From NCBI GenBank assembly GCA_000431315.1, contig HF989731.1, positions 2,640 to 45,976 on the forward strand: 43,337 bases of DNA, read 5' to 3'. The stretch is from Brachyspira sp. CAG:484 (GTDB lineage: Bacteria > Cyanobacteriota > Vampirovibrionia > Gastranaerophilales > Gastranaerophilaceae). Shown here piece after piece: positions 31,811 to 40,051 of the stretch; the stretch's first letter is position 1; each line of letters starts with the position of its first letter. Made by a program: the position numbers and the translations under genes. A model generated the notes under the pieces. It was not told the DNA's origin, made no database searches, and saw nothing but the letters and a program-made list of their open reading frames with translations.

Positions 31811-32551
31811 ATGTTCTACTTTGACACTATTAACGGGAAAAAATTTCTTAAATCCGACTTTATAAACGGCAATGCCGAATGCTTTTTCACAACACGCGAA
31901 ACTGTAATTAAAACAAAAGAACAGGCGTTTGAAAATCTTGTTGAAGAAAACAAAAACCTCATCTGTGACTTTTTGCGGATAAAAAGAAAAAATCTAATTT
32001 CACCTAAACAAACCCACACATCTCATGTTGAAATTGCAAAAGAAGGAAAATCAGACTATCCCGATACAGACGGACTTATATTAAATAATAAAGAACAGGC
32101 AGTATTCCTAAACTTCGCAGACTGTACGCCGGTAATTCTCTATGATAAAAAACAGAATTACGGGGCTGTTGTTCATGCCGGCTGGCGCGGAACAGCCGGA
32201 AAAATTGCTGCAAAAGCTGCCGAAAAAATGATAAAAGAATTTGGTTCAAATCCGCAAGAACTAACAGCTGTAATTGGTCCTGCTATTTCTTTATGCTGCT
32301 ATAATGTCGGGGATGAAGTCTTTGAAAAATTAAAAGCAACCGTAACCGATTTTGAAGGCTTGTATGAAATAAGAAATGGTGAAAAATTTGTAGATTTAAA
32401 AAATATTAATGCGCGCCAGCTAAAAGAAGCCGGTATACAGGAGATAGATGTCTGCCCATACTGTACCTGCTGTGATAATGATATGTTTTTCTCATATCGT
32501 AAAGAAAATGCAACCACTAACCGCCACAGTGCTGTGCTCAAATTGAAATAA
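31811..32551 (+). CDS. pgeF: Peptidoglycan editing factor PgeF / purine nucleoside phosphorylase (YfiH/LACC1 family)
   Basis: YfiH-family enzymes phosphorolyse or deaminate purine nucleosides, and in E. coli YfiH (PgeF) also keeps L-Ser out of muropeptides. The 246-aa protein has SPKQTHTSHV, the metal-site motifs NFADCTPV and VVHAGWRGTAGKI, GPAISLCCYNVG, and a Cys-rich CPYCTCC near the end. An upstream ATG (31793) lies within the promoter and is rejected. The 3' end overlaps the convergent pabA by 14 bp. Confidence 0.9.
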   Translation: MFYFDTINGKKFLKSDFINGNAECFFTTRETVIKTKEQAFENLVEENKNLICDFLRIKRKNLISPKQTHTSHVEIAKEGKSDYPDTDGLILNNKEQAVFLNFADCTPVILYDKKQNYGAVVHAGWRGTAGKIAAKAAEKMIKEFGSNPQELTAVIGPAISLCCYNVGDEVFEKLKATVTDFEGLYEIRNGEKFVDLKNINARQLKEAGIQEIDVCPYCTCCDNDMFFSYRKENATTNRHSAVLKLK

Positions 32552-33092
32552 AGTTTTGCAGCAATTTATGCCCGTACTGTGTAAGTATTGCTTCAGGATG
32601 AAATTGCACCCCGTATAACGGATAAGTTTTATGTTGCAGTGCCATATTAATACCGTCTGAAGTCTTAGCTGTCTGAATAAGGCATTCAGGAAAATTCTCT
32701 GCAACAAGAGAATGGTATCTTACAGCCTCAAATCCGTTAGGTATACCGCAGAATAAATCCGAATTATTATGATAAATTTTAGATACCTTGCCATGAACAG
32801 GCTGCTGAGCCATTTTTATGTTTCCGCCGAAAAACCGGGCAATACACTGATGCCCCAGACAAATTCCCAAAATCTTTTTCTGCTTGTAAAATTCTTTTAT
32901 CACATCCAGCGAAATTCCGGCATTATCAGGATTACCCGGTCCAGGTGCAAGAATAATACTGTCAAATTCTTTTTGTTTCAAGTCTGTTACAGTAATTTTA
33001 TCATTTTCGTAAACATCAACATGGCATCCAAGTTCCAGAAGGTATTGCACAATGTTGTAGGTAAAAGAATCATAGTTGTCAATTAAAATCAT
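32538..33092 (-). CDS. pabA: Aminodeoxychorismate synthase glutamine amidotransferase (PabA)
   Basis: PabA releases ammonia from glutamine for 4-amino-4-deoxychorismate synthesis, a folate precursor step. The 184-aa class I amidotransferase has LAPGPGNP, the nucleophile Cys in GICLGHQ, RYHSLVAE and the His/Glu of FHPEAILT. It could equally be TrpG by sequence alone. The 4-bp overlap with the PabB-PabC fusion decides for folate. Confidence 0.93.
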   Translation of the reverse strand: MILIDNYDSFTYNIVQYLLELGCHVDVYENDKITVTDLKQKEFDSIILAPGPGNPDNAGISLDVIKEFYKQKKILGICLGHQCIARFFGGNIKMAQQPVHGKVSKIYHNNSDLFCGIPNGFEAVRYHSLVAENFPECLIQTAKTSDGINMALQHKTYPLYGVQFHPEAILTQYGHKLLQNFISI

Positions 33093-34735
33093 ATGAGTTC
33101 CACCTGCTTAATACCCCTTACAGAATTAATGCAGTAAATATTCTCGGCATTCAGCAAATCGTCTTTATAAAGGACTTTTTCAATACAAACTCTGCTTGCC
33201 AGAAGGTTCTCGCGCATAGTACCGTTCAGCAGACCGCAGGAAAGAGGCGGAGTATAAAATTTTCCGTTCTGCTCCAGAAGTATATTGCATCTTGCCCCCT
33301 CACAAAGCTCGCCACGCTCATTAAAATAAATTTCATCATAAACCTTGTCATTGCGGATTTGTTTGTAACTTTCCTCAAACCATGGGCGGTAAGTTGTTTT
33401 ATGCCGTACAAATTCGTTTTTGCTGTCCAGTATAATATCAGAAATTCTTACCTGGTTTGTGCAGGCTTTTTCAAGAGGCTTATATTCTGTTTCATATGAA
33501 CCGTCTTTATTCAACAGTATCCTTAATATACCGTCCTGTTCAGGTTTAATCAGCGGTATTTCCTCATTAAAAATAAAGCCGAAATGTTCTGCTGATGCGC
33601 GTAACCGCCTCATGTGCTCATCTTTCAGAAACATTGATTTGTTCTGAATTTTTATTGTTTCAATCAGTTGAAAATCAGAAGATAAAAATTTAGTCTTTGT
33701 CACAGTTTCGTACCACTCCTCACTTGTATCGGAATCCCACACAACCGCACCTCCAACGCGGTATTTAAAGCTATTTTCACTGCACTTACGTCGCAAAATT
33801 CTAATAGGAACACTGAATTGCGCACCTTCCGGCGAAATAAAACCAATTGCACCGCAATAAACCCCTCTTGCTCCTTTTTCTATTCTGTCAATAATTTTCA
33901 TTGTACTTATCTTTGGCGCTCCGGTAATTGAGCCGCAAGGGAAAATTGCTTTAAAAATCTCAAAAAAACCTATCCCGTCAGTCAAATCAGCCTCTATTTG
34001 AGAGGTCATCTGGTGAAGGGTTTTGTGCGTTTCAATTTCAAAAAGCTTTGTAACTTTAACAGTTCCGGTTTTTGCAATCCTGCCCAGATCGTTTCTTAGA
34101 AGGTCTACAATCATAACATTTTCTGCGCGGTTTTTTTCATCGTTTTGTAAAAAAACAATGTTTGCCTCATCTTCCGTATAATCATTTCCCCGTCCAATCG
34201 TGCCTTTCATAGGTTTTGTAATTATATGTCCGTTTTTCAGTTCAAAAAACAGTTCCGGCGAAAATGAAAGAATTGTATCATACTCATTCTTTATAAAGGC
34301 ATTATAGGGTGTTTTCTGATTTTGCAGCAGACATTCATAAAGCATCAAATCATCTTTATCATATTTAACGGTCCAGTCATATGTGTAATTAACTTCATAA
34401 GTATTTCCTGCTGCAATTTCCGATTTTACAGTTTCAACTGCACTTTTGTATTCCTCAAATGTAATATCCGGAACAAGGTTCAGGCTGATGTGTTCATGCT
34501 TTAAAGGTTCATAAGCCTTAAATTTTTCGTGAACTTCAAAATACAAAAGAGGCACATCACTTTTTATATGATTGCCAAGAAAGACCTCTTTTGCTTCGTA
34601 ACGCACATATCCGGCAAGATAATGCGTTTTTGCATACGCTTCAATTCTGTTAAAAGCATCCTCAAATTCGCATCCGGAAAAAGCTTGAATTACATCCACC
34701 GGCTTTTCAAATAACTTATCCGAGTAAATTATCAT
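33089..34735 (-). CDS. pabBC: PabB-PabC fusion: aminodeoxychorismate synthase and lyase
   Basis: The 548-aa protein joins two steps of p-aminobenzoate synthesis. Residues 1 to about 345 form a chorismate-binding enzyme: MKGTIGRG, EIETHKTLHQMTS, FPCGSITGAPK and CGAIGFISPEG. Residues from about 350 on form a class IV PLP aminotransferase-fold lyase (PabC) with the PLP Lys in RHKTTYRPW, SCGLLNGTMRE and INSVRGIKQ. Fusions of this kind are known in other bacteria. With pabA it gives the complete chorismate-to-PABA route in two overlapping genes. Its promoter is leaderless-type and divergent from that of the MurF-like gene, only about 70 bp away. Confidence 0.93.
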   Translation of the reverse strand: MIIYSDKLFEKPVDVIQAFSGCEFEDAFNRIEAYAKTHYLAGYVRYEAKEVFLGNHIKSDVPLLYFEVHEKFKAYEPLKHEHISLNLVPDITFEEYKSAVETVKSEIAAGNTYEVNYTYDWTVKYDKDDLMLYECLLQNQKTPYNAFIKNEYDTILSFSPELFFELKNGHIITKPMKGTIGRGNDYTEDEANIVFLQNDEKNRAENVMIVDLLRNDLGRIAKTGTVKVTKLFEIETHKTLHQMTSQIEADLTDGIGFFEIFKAIFPCGSITGAPKISTMKIIDRIEKGARGVYCGAIGFISPEGAQFSVPIRILRRKCSENSFKYRVGGAVVWDSDTSEEWYETVTKTKFLSSDFQLIETIKIQNKSMFLKDEHMRRLRASAEHFGFIFNEEIPLIKPEQDGILRILLNKDGSYETEYKPLEKACTNQVRISDIILDSKNEFVRHKTTYRPWFEESYKQIRNDKVYDEIYFNERGELCEGARCNILLEQNGKFYTPPLSCGLLNGTMRENLLASRVCIEKVLYKDDLLNAENIYCINSVRGIKQVELI

Positions 34736-34741
34736 AAAAGA

Positions 34742-34747
34742 ATTTTA
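34742..34747 (-). promoter_or_regulatory. -10 box of pabBC, leaderless arrangement
   Basis: TAAAAT on the minus strand ends 6 nt before the ATG at 34735. The overlapping TGT-TATAAA would put the start two bases further upstream. There is no Shine-Dalgarno. Confidence 0.55.
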
Positions 34748-34794
34748 TAACAAAAACAAAAACCCGCAACCTTGCTGAAACCAGTAATTTATGC

Positions 34795-34800
34795 TAAATT
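34795..34800 (+). promoter_or_regulatory. Extended -10 box of the MurF-like gene, leaderless arrangement
   Basis: TGC-TAAATT ends 6 nt before the ATG at 34807, with no Shine-Dalgarno. Confidence 0.55.
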
Positions 34801-34806
34801 TATTAT

Positions 34807-36198
34807 ATGAAATTCTGGACTGAAGAAAAAATAAAAGAAGCAATCTGTGACTGCACTCTGCATAATTTTCCGGCAGGCTGGTCATCAAAAGGTCTAAAAA
34901 TCTGGCACAATGATTTTGAAGACGAAAGTATGGCTCTTGTTAGGGTCAATCAGGAAAAACGCGGAATTTTACAGGATAAATTACCGGAATTAATAGATAA
35001 GGTTTCTGCAATTGTTACAACAAATCCAACGGAGTTTCTGCATTACGGCAAACCGGTTGTGGAGCTTGAAGTTGAACCTGGCGATGCCATCCTGATGTTT
35101 GCAAAATATATAAGAAAGTTTTTTAACGGGAAAGTTATAGATATAACCGGCAGTTCAGGCAAGTCGACCACAACACGTATGGTATATGACATATTTAAAG
35201 ACAAAGGAGCCAGTGCAAATCTTGGTCAGGCAAATACTTCGTGGGGGATTGCCTGGAATATGTCTAACTTCAATATCAATGATGCCTACTGGGTTATCGA
35301 AACCTCACTGGGCGGCGGTATTGCAAGAAATTCAAAAATAACTCTTCCTGATTATGCAATAATAACCAATATTGCACCTGTTCATCTCAGAGATGACCAG
35401 AAACTTTCAGACATCGCTGTTGAAAAAAGCAAAGTTTTCACTGCTATGAAAGAGGGAGCTTATGCAGTACTTTATAAGCAGATGGCTCATTTTGATATTA
35501 TTGAAAAGGCTGCCAAAGATAAGAAACTTAATATCATAACTTTCGGCACTGATGATGCTGATATAAAAATACATTGCGGGGAAGAAAATTCTTTTGAGGT
35601 TTTTGGAAAAGCTCATAAACTCAATGATACACCTACTCCTGAGCATATTATGCTGGATATGGCAGCAGCTCTGGCAGTTGCTTACCTTGAAAATCTTGAT
35701 ATAGCTGAAGCCATAGAAAAACTTAAAACTTTCCAAAGCCTTGCCGGACGCGGTGAAGCCTTCAGCGGGAAAATTTCTCCGGACAAGACTATACATGTTA
35801 TAGACGAAGCCTACAATGCAAACCCGCTTTCTATGAAAGCTGCACTGGAAGGCTTTAAAAAGATTACCGGCGGGCAAAACGGCGTTCTTATCATAGGCGA
35901 CATGTCTGAAGGAGGCGCTGAAACTCAAAGGCAGCATCTTGAACTTGAAAAAACTATAAGAGATGTAAACCCTTCCAGAATTTTGCTTTGCGGTCTTGAA
36001 GTAAAAGCATTGTGGAATATTCTGAAGCTTGACTTTCCAGGTGCATATTACGAAAATGCAGAACTGCTCAATAAGGAACTTGTCAGCTGGCTAAAAAACG
36101 GTGATAATGTTTTTGTAAAAGCTTCACACTCTGTAGGCTTATACAGGACAATTAATGTGTTAAAAGCTTATATGAAAAAATATAATAAAGAGGGATAA
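34807..36198 (+). CDS. MurF-like Mur ligase
   Basis: The 463-aa protein is a three-domain Mur ligase, most like MurF, which adds D-Ala-D-Ala to the UDP-MurNAc tripeptide. The ATP loop is DITGSSGKSTTTRM (about residue 116). TSWGIAWNMS and ETSLGGGIARNS stand where MurF has its second motif, and DEAYNANPLSMKAAL is the strong MurF hallmark. The N-terminal substrate domain is divergent, so a different acyl acceptor is possible, as in other MurF-like ligases. No other mur genes are nearby. It is followed after 2 nt by a small secreted protein. Confidence 0.82.
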   Translation: MKFWTEEKIKEAICDCTLHNFPAGWSSKGLKIWHNDFEDESMALVRVNQEKRGILQDKLPELIDKVSAIVTTNPTEFLHYGKPVVELEVEPGDAILMFAKYIRKFFNGKVIDITGSSGKSTTTRMVYDIFKDKGASANLGQANTSWGIAWNMSNFNINDAYWVIETSLGGGIARNSKITLPDYAIITNIAPVHLRDDQKLSDIAVEKSKVFTAMKEGAYAVLYKQMAHFDIIEKAAKDKKLNIITFGTDDADIKIHCGEENSFEVFGKAHKLNDTPTPEHIMLDMAAALAVAYLENLDIAEAIEKLKTFQSLAGRGEAFSGKISPDKTIHVIDEAYNANPLSMKAALEGFKKITGGQNGVLIIGDMSEGGAETQRQHLELEKTIRDVNPSRILLCGLEVKALWNILKLDFPGAYYENAELLNKELVSWLKNGDNVFVKASHSVGLYRTINVLKAYMKKYNKEG

Positions 36199-36200
36199 TT

Positions 36201-36620
36201 ATGAAAAAGATACTTTTATTAGTTTGTTTAACTACCTTTGCCGCACCGGCGTTTTCACAAGAGGGAACTAATATGGAAGCCGTTAAATATATGAACCAGT
36301 CACAGAGTTTTCCAGGCTTCAGCCGTTCGCTTCCTACAACCCAAAATCAGGAAGCTTTTGAAAAACCTGTTCAGGTGAAAAAAACAACAGAAAAACAATA
36401 CGATTATAACGGCTTTGAAATAGAAGAAGTTGATTTGGAACCTCCTGTAAAAAAAGTTATCAAAACAAGAAGCGATAATAACGGAGCAGTAACACAGAAT
36501 GCTGAAAAAACAGCACCTATGACTTATGATAACTTCCCGAAATTCTATGATAACAATAATATGATGCAAAACAGCATGCAGGGAATTATGCCGGGAATGA
36601 TGACACCAGGAATGTTCTAA
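36201..36620 (+). CDS. Small exported protein with Met-rich end, function unknown
   Basis: The 139-aa protein starts with a signal peptide (MKKILLLVCLTTFAAPAFS). The mature part is hydrophilic and probably disordered, rich in Gln, Asn, Lys and Glu, and it ends in a Met/Gly/Pro-rich tail (MQNSMQGIMPGMMTPGMF). No Cys is in the mature part. It is co-transcribed with the MurF-like gene (2-nt gap), so an envelope role is inferred. I recognise no family. Confidence 0.75.
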   Translation: MKKILLLVCLTTFAAPAFSQEGTNMEAVKYMNQSQSFPGFSRSLPTTQNQEAFEKPVQVKKTTEKQYDYNGFEIEEVDLEPPVKKVIKTRSDNNGAVTQNAEKTAPMTYDNFPKFYDNNNMMQNSMQGIMPGMMTPGMF

Positions 36621-37093
36621 AAAATTATCTCATAAGTTGAGGTAATCTTATCTCTGTATTTATCCAGAAGTTTTATGAAAATCTCTTTTTCTTCCGGTGT
36701 AAATACACTCAACACATTTTGTGCAAGCTTAACAAAAACACTGTGTGTTTCGTATAAAAGCTTTTCGCCTTTTGCTGTAATTTTTGTAACTTTTTTCATG
36801 ATGTTATTAGAAGTTGCAACTCCTCTTTTAACATAACCCTTCTTTTCCATACTGCTTAAAATCTTACCGACATGGGCTTTACCTTTATACATAAGCTTCG
36901 ATAAGTCACTCTGCGAAAGATGAGGATTTGCTGTAATATGGCTTAAAATAGCATATTCATCAAGATCCAGTATTGTATTAACATAATTTTTGTAATAGTT
37001 TTTACCGAGCAAATACCCTATCCTTGCAGTTTGTTCAAGTTTATACGGTATATTTTCAGTATACAATATATCAGCAGCTTCCGATTCAGCCAT
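36617..37093 (-). CDS. MarR-family transcriptional regulator
   Basis: The 158-aa winged-helix protein has the MarR order: an N-terminal dimerisation helix, then YAILSHITANPHLSQSDLSKLM and recognition helix KAHVGKILSSMEKKGYVKR, the wing with KKVTKITAKGEKL, and a C-terminal dimerisation helix. I prefer ATG 37093 because AAGGGTG lies about 6 nt before it. ATG 37117 (166 aa) is in frame but has no ribosome site. A perfect 14-bp palindrome upstream is a good candidate autoregulatory site. The DHA2 exporter 1.1 kb away is the usual kind of target but is not in the same unit. Confidence 0.88.
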   Translation of the reverse strand: MAESEAADILYTENIPYKLEQTARIGYLLGKNYYKNYVNTILDLDEYAILSHITANPHLSQSDLSKLMYKGKAHVGKILSSMEKKGYVKRGVATSNNIMKKVTKITAKGEKLLYETHSVFVKLAQNVLSVFTPEEKEIFIKLLDKYRDKITSTYEIIF

Positions 37094-37158
37094 CACATCA
37101 CCCTTTTTGTTTATCATAACATTAACTTTAACATTTAGACAAGTTTATATATCTAGTG

Positions 37159-37172
37159 GTAGAAATTTCTAC
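37159..37172. promoter_or_regulatory. Candidate MarR operator
   Basis: GTAGAAATTTCTAC is a perfect palindrome 66 bp upstream of the MarR start and within the divergent gap to the 170-aa gene. Confidence 0.5.
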
Positions 37173-37286
37173 ATGTAAATTTTTATTAAATATATACTAA
37201 TAATTCTAAAGAACACCTTTATAAATTCCGTTACTCAGCTTGTATTCTTTTGAAAGTTCAAAAGAAAAGATAAGAGAGGAGTATTT

Positions 37287-37799
37287 ATGACAACATCTGT
37301 TTCAAGTGTAAGCTCACAGACAACACAAGCAGCGGCAGCACAAACAACACAGAAGAAATCCGACTTGAGCGAAAGCACCAAAAGACAGCTTGAAGCACTG
37401 GGCATTCCTGTCACAGACGGAATGACAGAAGCACAGGCGCAGACAAAAATACAGGAAGCTCAACGGCAGGAGGCTGCTGAAAATGGCGGAGGTGAAGGTC
37501 AAAACCTCAGTGAAACAGAAGTATTGGCAGATGCAAAATCCCTTGCGACACGAGTTGGTGTAAGCTATGAAGACGATGAAAGTGTTACTGAAATTCTGGA
37601 CAAAGTCAGCGAAGAGCTGGAAGCTATGATTGATGAAGCCGGCGAAAATCCTCAGGAGATTAACACCATACTTGAATATTACAGGGAACTAAAAAGTCTG
37701 GATGACCAGTATGACAGTATTCAAAGCGCACAAAACAGCATGTATGCAGCAATGAATATGGTTTCAACAAACAATAAGATTGCATTAGGTTTGGAATAA
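37287..37799 (+). CDS. Acidic cytosolic protein of unknown function
   Basis: The 170-aa protein has a Ser/Thr/Gln/Ala-rich, probably disordered N-terminus (SSVSSQTTQAAAAQTTQ). A helical acidic part follows with SESTKRQLEALGIPVTDGMTEAQAQTKIQEAQ, and then EILDKVSEELEAMIDEAGENPQEINTILEYY. It has no signal peptide, membrane helix or Cys. AGAGGAG precedes the ATG. The segment with GIPVTDGMTEAQAQTKI looks like a short repeat-type motif. I do not recognise the family. Terminator follows immediately. Confidence 0.75.
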   Translation: MTTSVSSVSSQTTQAAAAQTTQKKSDLSESTKRQLEALGIPVTDGMTEAQAQTKIQEAQRQEAAENGGGEGQNLSETEVLADAKSLATRVGVSYEDDESVTEILDKVSEELEAMIDEAGENPQEINTILEYYRELKSLDDQYDSIQSAQNSMYAAMNMVSTNNKIALGLE

Positions 37800-37807
37800 G
37801 TTCCATA

Positions 37808-37834
37808 AAGCTCCGGGTTTTCCGGAGCTTTTTT
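37808..37834 (+). terminator. Terminator of the 170-aa gene
   Basis: AAGCTCCGG and CCGGAGCTT form a 9-bp stem with loop GTTTT, followed by a T-run. Confidence 0.85.
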
Positions 37835-37914
37835 ATTAAATTTTACCTGAACAATCATTATATTTAAAATTATATTTATGCTAAAGTATAGATATAAGCT
37901 GAGGGTATGTAATT

Positions 37915-38181
37915 ATGATGAACACAATTCAACCTGTACAAACAATCCAACCTCCGATTAACGGGAAAAGTAAACACAGCCTGAGGCATCGTCTGGTATC
38001 CGATTCCGGATATGCCGCTTTAGGGTTTGGAACAGTATGCGGAATAACTGGTATGAGGAAAGTTAGATTTCCTTACAAAATGAAAGTTCATAAATACTCT
38101 GCTTACCTTGCAGGAATAACATCATTTCTGCATTTTGGATTTATAAAAGGACTTGATAAAATTTTTACAAAAAAATCATAA
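37915..38181 (+). CDS. Small protein with two hydrophobic segments, function unknown
   Basis: The 88-aa protein has a Pro/Gln-rich start (TIQPVQTIQPPI in similar order), a basic stretch, and two moderately hydrophobic segments (YAALGFGTVCGITGM and YSAYLAGITSFLHFGFI) that could be membrane helices. GAGGG lies about 9 nt before the ATG. It precedes the DHA2 exporter by 18 bp and is probably co-transcribed with it. Family unknown. Confidence 0.65.
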   Translation: MMNTIQPVQTIQPPINGKSKHSLRHRLVSDSGYAALGFGTVCGITGMRKVRFPYKMKVHKYSAYLAGITSFLHFGFIKGLDKIFTKKS

Positions 38182-38199
38182 TAAAGGGAAAAAGTTTAA

Positions 38200-39756
38200 A
38201 TGAGTGAGAGTATATCAACGGAACAGGAATGGCGCCCCGGTATTAACCCATGGTTAATGATTACCCCGGTAATGCTTGCAATATTTATGTTTGTTTTGGA
38301 TGAAACCATCTCAAACGTAGCCTTAACTTATATTGCCGGTTCAATGTCAGTAAGTTTGAATGAGTCAACCTGGGTTTTAACAAGCTATCTGATTGCAAGC
38401 GGTATTGCAATCCCTCTTGTTGCGGCTGCTTCAAAACTTTTCGGGCGTAAAAACTACTTTATGATATGTACAATAGTTTTTACTATATCTTCATTTTTGT
38501 GTGCAATCTCACACTCAATGATAGAAATTGTTCTTGCAAGGTTTTTGCAAGGGCTTGGCGGAGGCGGGCTCCTGCCTCTTGGGCAGTCAATTATGCTGGA
38601 AAGTTTCCCTAAAAAAGACCGTCCGAAATCTATGGCAATCTTTGGTATTGCAGTAATTTTTGCCCCGTTAATCGGACCTGTTCTCGGGGGATGGATTACT
38701 GAAAACTGGTCTTGGCCATGGATTTATCTCATAAATGTTCCTCTTGGCTTTTTGTGTGTCTATCTTTCAAAAAACCTGCTGGAAGAACCTCCTTATGCAA
38801 AAAAACAGAAAAATGTACATTTTGATTTTAAAGGAATGATATTTTTATCAGGCTGGCTTATTGCCTTGCAGGTTGTACTTGATAAAGGTAATGATGCAGA
38901 CTGGTTTGGAGCTGCGTGGATTTGCTGGCTCAGTGCAATATCAATGATATTTGCAATTCTATTTTTTATCTCTCAGGCAAGAGGAAAAGAGCCGCTAATT
39001 GATTTAACAGTATTAAAGGACAGGACGTACTTTTTTGGAACACTTGTACAGGTAATATTAATGGGTGTATTCCTTTCTTCTGCTGCACTTTTGCCGTCAA
39101 TGCTGCAAAACCTTTTGGGATATACAGCTTACCTAAGCGGACTTTCAATGGGGTCAAGGGGTGTCGGAAGCTTTATCGGAGTTGCTTTATATTTGACTTT
39201 ATCTAAAAAACTCGGCGACAGAAGGATTGTAATGATAGGTTTAATCTTGTTAGGACTTGGAAGTGTGTTCTTTGGGATGATTAACCTTCAGATTAACCTT
39301 ACAACCATTGCCCTGCCAAACATTCTTTACGGCTCAGGACTGTTCCTTGCATTAACCCCGTTAATCCCGTTATCGTTTTCAACAATCAAAAATGAGAATA
39401 TGACCAACGCAACAGGACTTCAAAACCTTGTAAAAAATATTGGCGGAGCAATAGGAACATCTCTTGGAACAACTATGGTCGCAAGGTTTGCACAGGTTCA
39501 TCAAAACATGCTGATTAATCATCTGCATGATACTAATAATACTTTTGTTGAACGTGTAAATGCCCTTACAGGAACATTTTCATCTCTTACAGATACCTTT
39601 ACAGCACATACAATGGCTCAAAGCCAAATTTACTCACAGCTTATTCAGCAGTCACACCTGTGGGCATATATTGATACATTCAGATGGTTTGCATTTGCAA
39701 CATTCTTACTCATACCTATGCTTGTATTTATCAAAAAGCCAAAATCGCTTCAATAA
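38200..39756 (+). CDS. DHA2-family (EmrB/QacA-type) 14-TM multidrug exporter
   Basis: The 518-aa MFS proton antiporter exports drugs or other amphipathic compounds. It shows the TM1 motif VLDETISNVAL, the motif A loop SKLFGRKNYF, RFLQGLGGGGLLP in TM4, and motif C in TM5 (GPVLGGWI). About 14 hydrophobic segments are present. No EmrA-type membrane fusion protein is adjacent, so it may work alone or with a partner elsewhere. AAAGGGA precedes the ATG. Confidence 0.92.
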   Translation: MSESISTEQEWRPGINPWLMITPVMLAIFMFVLDETISNVALTYIAGSMSVSLNESTWVLTSYLIASGIAIPLVAAASKLFGRKNYFMICTIVFTISSFLCAISHSMIEIVLARFLQGLGGGGLLPLGQSIMLESFPKKDRPKSMAIFGIAVIFAPLIGPVLGGWITENWSWPWIYLINVPLGFLCVYLSKNLLEEPPYAKKQKNVHFDFKGMIFLSGWLIALQVVLDKGNDADWFGAAWICWLSAISMIFAILFFISQARGKEPLIDLTVLKDRTYFFGTLVQVILMGVFLSSAALLPSMLQNLLGYTAYLSGLSMGSRGVGSFIGVALYLTLSKKLGDRRIVMIGLILLGLGSVFFGMINLQINLTTIALPNILYGSGLFLALTPLIPLSFSTIKNENMTNATGLQNLVKNIGGAIGTSLGTTMVARFAQVHQNMLINHLHDTNNTFVERVNALTGTFSSLTDTFTAHTMAQSQIYSQLIQQSHLWAYIDTFRWFAFATFLLIPMLVFIKKPKSLQ

Positions 39757-39764
39757 AAAGTTTT

Positions 39765-39929
39765 TTATTGTTTTAGATTTTTAAGTGCATAATCAATACA
39801 CTGAACAATAAATTCATTACGGCTAATATCTGTTTGTACAGACAATTCATCAACTTTTTTAAGCATATCGACATCCAATCGTATGCTTATTACAGTCTTT
39901 TCCTGCTTTATAGGTTTAAACTCGTTCAT
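39765..39929 (-). CDS. 54-aa ribbon-helix-helix (CopG/Arc-type) regulator
   Basis: A short gene easily missed. It encodes a 54-aa protein starting MNEFKPIKQEKTVISIRLDVD. The beta strand KTVISIRLD is followed by helix DMLKKVDELSVQ, a turn TDISRNEF and helix IVQCIDYALKNLK, which is the ribbon-helix-helix layout (RxD..L...D..A...G.SR.E.I). CAGGGA lies 5 nt before the ATG. The -10 box TACAAT at 39947-39952 gives an 11-nt leader. It is divergent from a pilin gene and flanked by matching AATACAAT sites, so it is probably autoregulatory and controls that pilin. No toxin partner is adjacent. Confidence 0.8.
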   Translation of the reverse strand: MNEFKPIKQEKTVISIRLDVDMLKKVDELSVQTDISRNEFIVQCIDYALKNLKQ

Positions 39930-39946
39930 AAAAATCCCTGTAAGTT

Positions 39947-40020
39947 ATTGTATTTAAATTAAGATTAATATGATATATTCAAAAATACATTACTTATTGT
40001 ATTTATTTTATGAATACAAT
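39947..40020. promoter_or_regulatory. Divergent promoter/operator between the RHH regulator and a pilin
   Basis: AATACAAT occurs on the minus strand at 39947-39954 (contains the regulator's -10 TACAAT), on the minus strand at 39996-40003, and on the plus strand at 40013-40020 (contains a possible pilin -10 TACAAT). The last two form a perfect inverted repeat with a 9-nt spacer. Confidence 0.5.
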
Positions 40021-40051
40021 ATTTTAATATATAAATGAAAGGAGCAAAAAA

